A stretch of DNA of 24,264 nt, taken from the NCBI GenBank assembly GCA_044448905.1, contig JBIOHJ010000039.1, positions 1 through 24,264 of the forward strand, written 5' to 3'. A model generated the notes under the pieces. The model was not told where the DNA came from. It ran no database searches and saw only the letters and a program-made list of their open reading frames with translations. How positions within the stretch are numbered: the stretch's first letter is position 1; every line of letters starts with the position of its first letter. The stretch is from JBIOHJ01 sp044448905. GTDB lineage: Bacteria > Bacteroidota > Bacteroidia > AKYH767-A > OLB10. Below, in pieces: positions 1 through 6,548 of this stretch. Both the position numbers and the translations under genes were made by a program.

Positions 1-79
1 ACCTGTTACGTTAGCCCGTACGGTAAATTAGTCTGACAAGGACTCCCTGCCTAAGCGGATAACCAAAACCTCTTTTGTC

Positions 80-700
80 ATGAGAAAGAAACGTGTGAAA
101 GCAGGGCTTGGAGACAAGAACGTGCTGCAAAAGGTTGAGTTAGGAAGGCGGTTGGTAACTTCCTGTACAGGAAATGCCAATTTCCTTACTCCCAACCCTA
201 AGCTGGTAGATATTACCGCTGCCAGCGATGCAGCCGAACTTGCCTTTAACAATGCACAGAATGGTGGAGATTCGGAGAGAGCTATCCTTGCGGAAAAGGA
301 GCTTGCTCTGGACATCATCATTTCTGCTTTTGCCAGTTATGTTGACAGCATAGCTATGGGATTAGAAACGATTATTCTTTCTTCAGGATTCGAGGCTTCA
401 AAAGATCCCGAACCGGGCGGTCAACCCGAACAGGTAACGGATCTGAGAGCTGAGATGATTAAGAAAAAAGGTGAAATTAAAACCCGGTTTAAACGGGTCA
501 AAAGGGCTGTCGCCTACCTGGTTGAAATAAGCGACACTCCCGATGATGCCGGTTTTAAGCTGAAAGTTATCGTAACGGCTACCCGTTACCTGGTAACCGG
601 TCTGAATTCACTGAGGAGTTACTGGTTCAGGGTGCGTGCTGTTGGCAGGGGTGGATTGCTGGGTCCTTACAGCGACCCCGCTGAAGGCATTGCCTTGTAA
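80..700 (+). CDS. Fibronectin type III domain protein, small, function unknown
   Basis: This 206-residue protein has no signal peptide. The N-terminal half (about 1-110) is predicted helical and holds a basic start and an Ala/Glu-rich stretch. The C-terminal half (about 115-206) reads as one fibronectin type III domain: a Pro/Gly-rich lead-in, then strands ending in a Y-W-F-R-V-R-A-V core and a G-P-Y-S-D-P close, the usual FN3 end. Small proteins of this helical-plus-FN3 layout are familiar to me in Bacteroidota genomes, but I know of no assigned role. FN3 folds normally mediate protein contacts, so binding is an inference. The gene stands alone, with a strong terminator 15 bases after its stop. 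The start is the first ATG, has no visible Shine-Dalgarno, and lies close to the window edge. Confidence 0.75.
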   Translation: MRKKRVKAGLGDKNVLQKVELGRRLVTSCTGNANFLTPNPKLVDITAASDAAELAFNNAQNGGDSERAILAEKELALDIIISAFASYVDSIAMGLETIILSSGFEASKDPEPGGQPEQVTDLRAEMIKKKGEIKTRFKRVKRAVAYLVEISDTPDDAGFKLKVIVTATRYLVTGLNSLRSYWFRVRAVGRGGLLGPYSDPAEGIAL

Positions 701-714
701 GGCAACAAGTCCGG

Positions 715-753
715 AACACCTCTCTTGCGGAATGCAGGGGAGGTGTTTTTTAT
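715..753 (+). terminator. Rho-independent terminator after the FN3 gene
   Basis: AACACCTC at 715-722 pairs perfectly with GAGGTGTT at 740-747. The inner bases continue the stem through G-U and G-C pairs (TCT with GGG, TGC with GCA), leaving a short GGAAT loop. A run of T follows at 746-753. It sits 15 bases after the stop of the FN3 gene and before the end of the opposing membrane-protein gene. Confidence 0.85.
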
Positions 754-792
754 TTTAACACATCAGTAAATTTTCCGGTTGCGGAATCCGAT

Positions 793-1293
793 TTAAACAT
801 ACTCGCAGATTATTGCTCCCATAATCATGAAGCAAACAATCCAGAAACCCGCGTTTAGGGCAATGTATTTAAAGCCTTTGCGTTCGAATAAAGCATTAAC
901 CGATATAATGGGAAGGGCTACTGTCATGCCGCCAATAAATCCATGAAGGGCGCCATGCCGGTAGCTGCGGAATTCATGCCCGTATTGATTCATGAAATCA
1001 GTAAGCATGCTGTCAACATGTGAACCGGGTACGCCAAACCCAACAGTATTCATTAAAATAGAATACATGTGCCATTGGTGCACCACCATGAGGTTAAGGG
1101 CAAAGGCAACAAGAAAACTGAATACATAGGTCAACCCGAATATGAGCGCCATGTTTGCGCCTTTCTTGCTTTCTTCGGTTACACCGGCTGCTTTCATCCA
1201 GGCGGTTCCGAATACTTTAGGGTGATACCAGATAAATCCCATTACTAACGGTACGAGTGCAGCAAGTGCAATAACTAAGATGTTGGGTTGCAT
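793..1293 (-). CDS. DUF1761 family membrane protein
   Basis: This 166-residue integral membrane protein has about four hydrophobic helices: near 4-22, 48-68, about 115-132 and about 143-163. After the first helix is W-Y-H-P-K-V-F-G-x-x-W-M-K, the hallmark of the DUF1761 family, whose function is not known. The length is normal for the family. The start is the ATG at 1293, and a near-consensus Bacteroidota promoter lies just upstream (-7 box 1316-1323). It is monocistronic and convergent with the FN3 gene, whose terminator lies between them. A transport or small-molecule role would be speculation. Confidence 0.85.
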   Translation of the reverse strand: MQPNILVIALAALVPLVMGFIWYHPKVFGTAWMKAAGVTEESKKGANMALIFGLTYVFSFLVAFALNLMVVHQWHMYSILMNTVGFGVPGSHVDSMLTDFMNQYGHEFRSYRHGALHGFIGGMTVALPIISVNALFERKGFKYIALNAGFWIVCFMIMGAIICEYV

Positions 1294-1315
1294 GATTTTA
1301 GGTTTTAAGTTTGGT

Positions 1316-1346
1316 CAAATGTAGAATTGTTTTTTGAATAGGCAAA
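1316..1346 (-). promoter_or_regulatory. Consensus Bacteroidota promoter of the DUF1761 gene
   Basis: Read on the minus strand, TTTG (1343-1346) is followed by a 19-base spacer and TACATTTG (1316-1323). This fits the TTTG-N19-TAnnTTTG pattern known for the primary sigma factor of this phylum exactly. The ATG is 22 bases further on, so the leader is short. Confidence 0.8.
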
Positions 1347-1353
1347 AGAAGCC

Positions 1354-1460
1354 GGTTGCAGGTCATTTTAATAACTGCTTTAACTCTGCGCCTTTGCGTC
1401 TCTGCGTTCAATTTTTTTAAACGCAGAGACACAGAGACGCGGAGGGGCAAAAATGCAACC
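1354..1460. repeat. Palindromic repeat element, copy 1
   Basis: This is a 107-bp imperfect palindrome. The outer ends are GGTTGCA (1354-1360) and TGCAACC (1454-1460). The inner arms are 25 bp (1384-1408 and 1420-1444) built from CTCTGCG/CGCAGAG units, with about four mismatches and a T-rich centre. The left end, GGTTGCAGGTCATTTTAAT, closely resembles the left end of copy 2 at 2151. The right end stops one base from the lolD stop codon. I see no target duplication at this copy. Confidence 0.75.
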
Positions 1461-1461
1461 G

Positions 1462-2115
1462 CTAAATAATCACCCCGTCTTTCATCGTCAGCTTACGGTC
1501 AGCCATGTTCGCGAATTCTTCGTTATGGGTAACAATTACAAAAGTCTGGTTGAACTCCTTGCGCAGGGTAAAAAATAAATCGTGTAATTCTTTTGCATGG
1601 GTTGAATCTAAATTTCCCGAAGGCTCATCAGCAAGAATAATAGAGGGATTATTTATCAAAGCCCGCGCAACAGCCACACGCTGCTGTTCACCACCCGAAA
1701 GTGCTGCGGGTTTATGGTGGCTCCGTGAATTAATGCCGAGGTAATGTAAAAGTTCAGTTGCTTTTTTTTCTGCCTGCGGTTTTGGAGTCTTTGCGATAAA
1801 TGCGGGAATGCAAACATTTTCGAGCGCTGTAAATTCAGGAAGCAAATGATGAAACTGGAAAACAAACCCAATATGTTTGTTTCGGAACTGCGACAGCTTT
1901 TTTGTTGAAAGCTCTGTAACTGCGGTTCCGTCAATTTTAACTGTGCCCGAATCGGCATTGTCAAGTGTTCCGATAATCTGGAGCAACGTGGTTTTTCCCG
2001 CGCCCGAAGCGCCTACTATGGCAACAATTTCACCTTTGTTAATGGAAAGGTTAATTCCTTTCAGCACATGTAGCGTGCCGTACGATTTATTTATGTTTTG
2101 CGTTTCGATAATCAT
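1462..2115 (-). CDS. lolD: ABC transporter ATP-binding protein, LolD-like
   Basis: This 217-residue ABC ATPase has all the expected motifs: Walker A G-A-S-G-A-G-K-T-T at 35-43, Q-loop Gln87, signature LSGGEQQR at 139-146, Walker B IILADE at 159-164 with D-loop SGNLD, and the H-loop His197. The stretch VFQFHHLLPEF after the Q-loop is typical of LolD, the cytoplasmic ATPase of LolCDE, which releases lipoproteins from the inner membrane for transfer to the outer membrane. The related MacB/FtsE group is the alternative. No LolC/E permease lies next to it, which is common in this phylum. A TAATTTCG box at 2126-2133, close to the ATG, may be its -7 element. The gene is bracketed by two related palindromic elements. 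Confidence 0.88.
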   Translation of the reverse strand: MIIETQNINKSYGTLHVLKGINLSINKGEIVAIVGASGAGKTTLLQIIGTLDNADSGTVKIDGTAVTELSTKKLSQFRNKHIGFVFQFHHLLPEFTALENVCIPAFIAKTPKPQAEKKATELLHYLGINSRSHHKPAALSGGEQQRVAVARALINNPSIILADEPSGNLDSTHAKELHDLFFTLRKEFNQTFVIVTHNEEFANMADRKLTMKDGVII

Positions 2116-2125
2116 TTGCAGCGGA

Positions 2126-2133
2126 CGAAATTA
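2126..2133 (-). promoter_or_regulatory. Possible -7 box of lolD
   Basis: Minus-strand TAATTTCG ends 10 bases before the lolD ATG. It differs from TAnnTTTG at one base and resembles the TATTTTCG boxes seen before nrnA, the SDR gene and the YitT gene. The leader would be very short, so this is tentative. Confidence 0.35.
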
Positions 2134-2142
2134 CAAATATGG

Positions 2143-2278
2143 CGGAAAGTGGTAGCGGGTCATTTTAATTAGAAGCTGGTTTAGCTCTGCGCCTCTGTGT
2201 CTCCGCGTTTAAAAAAATTGAACGCAGGGACGCAGAGTTGCAGAGAAAAAATTCGAATTGACCCACTACCCGGAAAGT
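2143..2278. mobile_element. MITE-like palindromic element (copy 2) with 8-bp target duplication
   Basis: The element runs from 2151 to 2270 (120 bp). Its ends are 12-bp inverted repeats, GGTAGCGGGTCA and TGACCCACTACC, with one mismatch. Inside are 25-bp arms of CTCTGCG-type units (2185-2209 and 2221-2245) around an A-rich centre. The perfect direct repeat CGGAAAGT flanks it at 2143-2150 and 2271-2278, as expected of a target-site duplication. It has no coding capacity. It lies between the divergent lolD and nrnA genes. The name MITE-like is an inference from this structure; no parent transposase is in the window. Confidence 0.72.
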
Positions 2279-2307
2279 TAGCCATCATCCAGATTAAATC
2301 AGATTTG

Positions 2308-2315
2308 TATTTTCG
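2308..2315 (+). promoter_or_regulatory. Possible -7 box of nrnA
   Basis: TATTTTCG lies 17 bases before the nrnA ATG, inside TGTATTTTCGT (2306-2316). The same 11-mer stands upstream of the SDR gene and the YitT gene. It is one base off TAnnTTTG, and no clear -33 box is seen here. Confidence 0.5.
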
Positions 2316-2331
2316 TGAATTAATTTAATGT

Positions 2332-3357
2332 ATGATTCCTCGCTTCAATAAACAAGGTCTGGCAAGAGTAAAAACTCTTTTAAGCACGCCTAAAAAAATT
2401 GCCATCATCACCCATCACAAACCCGATGGTGACGCGATGGGTTCTTCTTTGGGGTTATATAATTATTTAATTCAAAAAAAACATAAAGTACAGGTGGTTA
2501 GCCCAAGCCGATATCCTGAGTTTTTATTCTGGATGCATGGAAATAACAAGGTGATTAATTATGACGATTCGCCAGGCAAATGCAGTGATGCATTGCTGAA
2601 TTCCGAAGTGATTTTTTGTCTCGATTTTAATTCACCCGACAGGGTTGAAAAATTAAAGCCGGTGCTGCTGAATTCAAAGGCTGTTAAAATTTTAATGGAC
2701 CATCATCTTACTCCCCGCAAATTCTGTGATATTGTTTTTTCATTTCCCGAATCGTGCGCAACCAGCGAAATCGTTTATCATTTTATTAAACAAACGGGGG
2801 GAGAAAAGCTTATTAATGAGGCCATCGCGGAATGCCTGTACGCTGGCATCATGACCGATACCGGGTCGTTTCGCTATTCATCTATGACACCCGATACCCA
2901 CCGGGTAATTGCAAACCTGGTTGAAACCGGAATTTCCAATCACAAGATTCACGAATTGATTTACGATAATTTTTCGGAAAACCGGATGCGGTTTTTAGGA
3001 TATTGTATCAAAGAAAAGCTTACCGTTCTGCCTGGATTCCACACCGCTTATATTGCCGTTACCCGCAATGAGCTTAAAAGATTTAATCACCAGCCGGGCG
3101 ATACCGAAGGCGTGGTAAATTACGGCCTTGGAATAAAAGGAATCAACATGGCGGTTTTTTTTTATGAGCAGGATGACCAGGTAAAAATATCATTTCGTTC
3201 GCACGATGATTTTTCGGTTAAAGAAATTGCAGAAAAATATTTTGACGGTGGCGGTCACCTGAATGCTGCCGGGGGTAAATCAAGAGACAACCTGGAGGAC
3301 ACAATAAAAAAGTTTTTATCCATTCTTCCGAAGTATAAAAAGCTTCTCAGTAAATGA
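2332..3357 (+). CDS. nrnA: DHH-family phosphoesterase, NrnA type (oligoribonuclease / pAp phosphatase)
   Basis: This 341-residue cytosolic enzyme carries the full DHH/DHHA1 motif set. HHKPDGDAMGSS falls at 28-39, Asp98 in LDFN, the DHH triad at 123-125, TDTGSFRYS at 175-183, and the DHHA1 glycine-rich GGGH at 306-309 near the C-terminus. In characterised NrnA proteins these acidic and histidine residues bind two Mn2+ and degrade nano-RNA and 3'-phosphoadenosine 5'-phosphate. The length is normal. It overlaps the FKBP lipoprotein gene by 4 bases, so the two are co-transcribed. From memory, this pairing also occurs in Flavobacteriia, where the FKBP gene is gldI. Confidence 0.9.
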   Translation: MIPRFNKQGLARVKTLLSTPKKIAIITHHKPDGDAMGSSLGLYNYLIQKKHKVQVVSPSRYPEFLFWMHGNNKVINYDDSPGKCSDALLNSEVIFCLDFNSPDRVEKLKPVLLNSKAVKILMDHHLTPRKFCDIVFSFPESCATSEIVYHFIKQTGGEKLINEAIAECLYAGIMTDTGSFRYSSMTPDTHRVIANLVETGISNHKIHELIYDNFSENRMRFLGYCIKEKLTVLPGFHTAYIAVTRNELKRFNHQPGDTEGVVNYGLGIKGINMAVFFYEQDDQVKISFRSHDDFSVKEIAEKYFDGGGHLNAAGGKSRDNLEDTIKKFLSILPKYKKLLSK

Positions 3358-3902
3358 AAATTTATTTTATTAAAAATTCATGGCTTGCATTATTTATTGC
3401 CGGTATTTTTTTTATTGCCTGTTCCGGCAATAATGAGAAAAATAATTCCGATGAATCAACCCATCAAGCTGCGAAGCTGAAAGAAGATCTTATCAGCGCA
3501 AACCGCACTTTTAATAAAAATCAATTGCAAAATATTGATGAGTACATTCAACGCCACAATTTGCAAGCCGATACCACGCTGAGCGGATTACGGGTTAAAA
3601 TAAAAAAAACAGGTAAAGGGCGAATAGCTGAAAAAAATAATTATGTAGTTATTAATTACAAGCTGACGTTGCTTGACGGAACGCAATGTTACAATTCTGA
3701 CAGCATTGGTCCCTGGAAATTTTCGCTCAGCTTTGATGATGTGCCGAATGGATTGCGTGAGGCTGTAAGCATGATGCGTGTTGGTGACAGAGCTTTAGCC
3801 ATCATGCCTGCTTATCTTGCTTACGGGATAACGGGCGATGGAAACAAAGTACCTCCGAACGCAGCATTGGTGTACGAAATTCAATTGTTGAAAATAGAAT
3901 AG
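3354..3902 (+). CDS. FKBP-type peptidyl-prolyl isomerase lipoprotein (GldI-like)
   Basis: This 182-residue protein has a lipoprotein signal: basic start, hydrophobic 8-22, and Cys23 in an F-I-A-C lipobox followed by S-G-N-N. An FKBP-like domain fills about 75-182, recognisable from V-V-I-N-Y-K-L-T-L-L-D-G-T, then a G-L-R-E-A segment and a C-terminal P-P-N-A-A-L-V-Y-E-I-Q-L-L end. It should catalyse proline isomerisation in proteins of the periplasm or outer membrane. The start overlaps the nrnA stop (ATGA). The layout recalls GldI of gliding flavobacteria, but no other gliding gene lies here, so a folding helper for envelope proteins is the safer call. It converges on the methyltransferase gene with only 5 bases between. 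Confidence 0.85.
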   Translation: MKIYFIKNSWLALFIAGIFFIACSGNNEKNNSDESTHQAAKLKEDLISANRTFNKNQLQNIDEYIQRHNLQADTTLSGLRVKIKKTGKGRIAEKNNYVVINYKLTLLDGTQCYNSDSIGPWKFSLSFDDVPNGLREAVSMMRVGDRALAIMPAYLAYGITGDGNKVPPNAALVYEIQLLKIE

Positions 3903-3907
3903 GCTTT

Positions 3908-4618
3908 TTATTTTTTCAGAAGCAGGAAAACAGTGGGGCGTTTGTTGATTTCCGGTTTTGCTTTCACCCATTCCTTTACCGACATCGTATAGATTCTTTC
4001 ACTGTCAAGCGAGATATCAGTTGCAATGCATAAAAGTGTTTTTCCTTCACAGCTCTGAATGATGCTTTCCAGCAATTGCATATTCCGGTAAGGAGTTTCG
4101 ATAAAAATTTGTGTTTGTTGTTTTTGAAAAGATTCTTTTTCGAGCTGTTTTATTTTTTGACTGCGTTCATTTTTTTCAATCGGCAAATAACCGTGAAAGC
4201 AAAACTGTTGTCCGTTCAATCCTGATGCCATCAGGGCAAGCAGGATGGAGGAAGGGCCTGTTAACGGAACAACTTTTATTTTCAACTCATGCGCTTTTGA
4301 AATTACATCAGCGCCCGGGTCAGCAACAGCGGGGCAACCGGCTTCGCTGATTAACCCTATGTTTTTGCCTTCAATTGCATGAAGCAGCATCCCGGTAATT
4401 CCGGATGTCAAATCGTGCTTGTCCAATTCAAAAATTTTTAACTGTGGCTGGCTAACTAAAGGATTAACCTTTTTTAAAAAATGTCTTGCTGACTTTTCAT
4501 TTTCAACAATGAAGTATTCTATTTGAGAAACCGTTTCAATAACCTGTTGCGGTAATGAAAGCGTTACCTTAGTTTCGCCCAGCAATGAAGGAATAAGGAA
4601 TAATTTGCCTTTTGCCAT
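3908..4618 (-). CDS. SAM-dependent methyltransferase, tetrapyrrole-methylase fold (RsmI-related)
   Basis: This 236-residue protein resembles RsmI, which 2'-O-methylates C1402 of 16S rRNA. Recognisable parts are the S-E-A-G-C-P-A-V-A-D-P-G SAM-site loop, V-V-P-L-T-G-P-S-S, the F-C-F-H-G-Y-L-P element and the late I-F-I-E-T-P-Y-R. The usual N-terminal P-T-P-I-G-N-L is changed to P-S-L-L-G-E, so it is probably a paralogue rather than the canonical RsmI. Its substrate cannot be read from the sequence. I chose the ATG at 4618 because the family motif begins at once there (A-K-G-K-L-F-L-I-P). An in-frame start at 4663 would add 15 residues of no familiar kind. It is divergent from the next gene. 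Confidence 0.8.
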   Translation of the reverse strand: MAKGKLFLIPSLLGETKVTLSLPQQVIETVSQIEYFIVENEKSARHFLKKVNPLVSQPQLKIFELDKHDLTSGITGMLLHAIEGKNIGLISEAGCPAVADPGADVISKAHELKIKVVPLTGPSSILLALMASGLNGQQFCFHGYLPIEKNERSQKIKQLEKESFQKQQTQIFIETPYRNMQLLESIIQSCEGKTLLCIATDISLDSERIYTMSVKEWVKAKPEINKRPTVFLLLKK

Positions 4619-4733
4619 CAGTAGTTTGCCACCAATATTACTACGTTGAGCGGAAAAATACAATTAACTTTTTTACGAATGGAAATAATTTTTACTTTTA
4701 TTCCTCAATTCAAATTTGCGCATATATACAATT

Positions 4734-5135
4734 ATGGAAAAACTAATTTTTGATAAATCGTATTTAAGTATTTTTTATGATGATGATGAAAAATTGATTC
4801 ATCTGCGCTGGAAAAAGCTTGCCACACCGGAAGAGTTTCGCGAAGGTTTGAATTTTGCACTTTCCAAAGTAGTGGAAAACAAAATTGAAAGATGGCTTGC
4901 CAATTTGCGGGATATGAGTGTAATAAGAGAAGCCGAAAGAAAATGGACAAACGAGGAGTGGTTCCCAAGACTTGTAAAAACCGGGTTACGAAAAATGGCT
5001 ATAGTAAATTCACTGGATTATCTTAACCAATCCTCTGTAACAAAAATAATGACGCATGCTGGCAACATCATAAATTTTGAAACGCATTATTTCACTGATG
5101 CAGAAAATGCAAGGGCATGGCTGGTTTCGTCCTGA
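4734..5135 (+). CDS. Small cytosolic protein, STAS/SpoIIAA-like, function unknown
   Basis: This 133-residue protein has no signal peptide or membrane helix. The alternation of strands and helices (Y-L-S-I-F-Y-D-D-D-E, W-L-A-N-L-R-D-M-S, K-M-A-I-V-N-S, a helix of about A-G-N-I-I-N, and a final F-T-D-A-E-N-A-R-A-W-L) recalls STAS-like/SpoIIAA-like proteins, in which the last motif often appears. That is a fold guess only. The frame extends to a TTG at 4716, but that codon lies in the probable -7 box CAAATTTG (4711-4718, one base off consensus), so the ATG at 4734 is preferred. It is divergent from the methyltransferase and convergent with the RidA gene. Confidence 0.65.
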   Translation: MEKLIFDKSYLSIFYDDDEKLIHLRWKKLATPEEFREGLNFALSKVVENKIERWLANLRDMSVIREAERKWTNEEWFPRLVKTGLRKMAIVNSLDYLNQSSVTKIMTHAGNIINFETHYFTDAENARAWLVSS

Positions 5136-5156
5136 GTAATTCAGGCACTATTAATA

Positions 5157-5618
5157 TTAGTGTTCTGTTGCAGCCACTACAGAAATTTCAACACCGGCAT
5201 CTTTTGGCAACCGCGAAACCTGAACGGTTTCTCTTGCCGGAAAATCAGATAGAAAATAGCTTCCGTAAACTTCATTGACAGAAGCAAAATCGTTCAGGTC
5301 AGTTAAATAAATGGTGGTTTTAATAATATCAGCAAGGCTGCTTCCGGCTGATTCAAGAATTGCTTTAATATTCAGCATTACCCGGCCGGTTTGCAATTTG
5401 ATGTCACCCGGAATAAATTGATTTGTTTTGGGATCTATCGCAATCTGTCCCGATACAAAGATGAAACCTCCCGATTTTATGGCCTGGCTGTAATGTCCAA
5501 TCGGGGCCGGAGCCTGCTCTGTAAAAATTGTTTTTTTCATTAATGATTTTACATTTTGTGAATAACAACTTAAAAATACCGCATGTAAAAATAGGGTAAT
5601 TGAAATAACTTTTTTCAT
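5157..5618 (-). CDS. RidA family deaminase, possibly exported
   Basis: The core (residues 27-153, or 127 residues if counted from the inner ATG at 5540) is a full RidA protein. Numbered from that ATG it has Tyr17, S30-G31, the catalytic Arg103 in P-A-R-E-T-V-Q-V, and Glu118 in V-E-I-S. RidA hydrolyses reactive enamine/imine intermediates such as 2-aminoacrylate. Cytosolic members start at the M-K-K-T-I-F-T-E-Q position. Here the frame stays open for 26 more codons, and these look like an export signal: M-K-K, a hydrophobic run, then L-S-C-Y-S-Q. Either start is possible. I give the longer one because the leader has the composition of a real signal peptide. No -7 box was found that would decide it. 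Confidence 0.8.
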   Translation of the reverse strand: MKKVISITLFLHAVFLSCYSQNVKSLMKKTIFTEQAPAPIGHYSQAIKSGGFIFVSGQIAIDPKTNQFIPGDIKLQTGRVMLNIKAILESAGSSLADIIKTTIYLTDLNDFASVNEVYGSYFLSDFPARETVQVSRLPKDAGVEISVVAATEH

Positions 5619-5690
5619 GGTTGCTTATTTTGATTTTTAAAGTATAAAAGTAATCTTTAACAATAGAGCCACAGGGTTTAAAATTAATTT

Positions 5691-5698
5691 TATATTTG
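5691..5698 (+). promoter_or_regulatory. -7 box of the LipL32-like gene
   Basis: TATATTTG matches TAnnTTTG exactly and lies 69 bases before the ATG at 5768. It overlaps the TTG that would otherwise open this reading frame, which excludes that codon as the start. No clear -33 box is seen. Confidence 0.55.
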
Positions 5699-5767
5699 AC
5701 CCCTTCAAAGAGGGGAAAGCTGAAAACCCGTAACAGAGTAAGCAAAAATGATCAATCTAAAAACTAT

Positions 5768-6460
5768 ATGAAATTAAAAGAATCACTTATCAGTTTAATT
5801 GCACTTGCAATTTGTATTTCAACATCGTTCGCCCAGAAGCTCGATAAATTCGGAGCCGACATGGGAAAAAAGTCAGTAATGGGAAAAGATGTGCGTGCAC
5901 CCTACACGGATGTAATCAGCTACTATGGCTATGTGAAACCGGGCGGCACACCCGATGAAGCCCGTGAAGGAAAAAAATATTATTATTTGTATTTGTGGGT
6001 TCCTGCTGCTGCTCCGGAAATTGGAATCAGAATGGTTTCGCCTGTTCCTGACAAGATGGCTCCTGCTGAAACTGATTTTGTTTCGCCCGATTACAAGGAT
6101 AATATGACCGACAGGGCAAATTATTTTGATACATGGGTAACGTTAGAGCGGGCACTTGAAGTTACCAGTCTTGACCAGGTGGCAGCAAAAGCCAAAACTT
6201 CAAAGTATACTTCGTACGGGCATGATGATGATTCAGGCGAATTACCTGCTCAACCATCAGGAAGCAAGTACAATTCTCTTATGCGTGTTACCAGCGATGT
6301 GAACGATCCGTTAAAATCATTGGTAGCCGGGCTATATCGCATAGGTTTTACCACTTACAAAACCGGTGAAGTACAGGGAAGTTTTATTGCACAGGTTGGC
6401 GCTCCTGTAAAATTACCCGGAGTTAAAATTGCAAAGAATCCTGAGGATTTAGCGAAATAA
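5768..6460 (+). CDS. LipL32-like secreted protein
   Basis: This 230-residue protein has a signal peptide (1-22, ending S-T-S-F-A before Gln23). The mature part strongly resembles LipL32, the major outer-membrane lipoprotein of pathogenic Leptospira. Shared blocks include Y-Y-G-Y-V-K-P-G at 52-59, Y-Y-L-Y-L-W-V-P at 72-79, G-I-R-M-V-S-P at 86-92, F-D-T-W at 120-123, K-Y-N-S-L at 167-171 and G-L-Y-R-I-G-F-T-T-Y-K-T-G-E-V-Q-G-S-F at 188-206. The LipL32 calcium ligands appear kept: Asp121-Thr122, the acidic run 153-155, and Tyr168. There is no acceptable lipobox (Cys16 follows Leu-Ala-Ile), so it is probably not lipidated. The promoter box at 5691 supports the ATG at 5768. The role in this organism is unknown. 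Confidence 0.85.
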   Translation: MKLKESLISLIALAICISTSFAQKLDKFGADMGKKSVMGKDVRAPYTDVISYYGYVKPGGTPDEAREGKKYYYLYLWVPAAAPEIGIRMVSPVPDKMAPAETDFVSPDYKDNMTDRANYFDTWVTLERALEVTSLDQVAAKAKTSKYTSYGHDDDSGELPAQPSGSKYNSLMRVTSDVNDPLKSLVAGLYRIGFTTYKTGEVQGSFIAQVGAPVKLPGVKIAKNPEDLAK

Positions 6461-6484
6461 TTAACGATTAAAATCGTGTCTTGC

Positions 6485-6545
6485 AATAGCCACAGATTCA
6501 CAGAATAAAGGGAAAAAATACTTCATCTGTGAATCTTTGGCTATT
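6485..6545. repeat. 61-bp palindrome between convergent genes
   Basis: AATAGCCACAGATTCACAGA (6485-6504) and its inverted partner (6526-6545) form 20-bp arms with one mismatch around a 21-base A-rich loop. It occupies most of the 88-base gap between two convergent genes, so it may act as a two-way terminator. The sequence family (CACAGATTCACAG) differs from the CTCTGCG palindromes elsewhere in this window. Confidence 0.75.
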
Positions 6546-6548
6546 CTT

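Noticed and set aside
28..321. Antisense frame over the start of the FN3 gene
   Set aside because: The plus-strand FN3 protein and its terminator explain the region.
1354..2270. Palindromes read as a CRISPR array
   Set aside because: There are only two copies, about 800 bp apart with a gene between, and no regular spacers.
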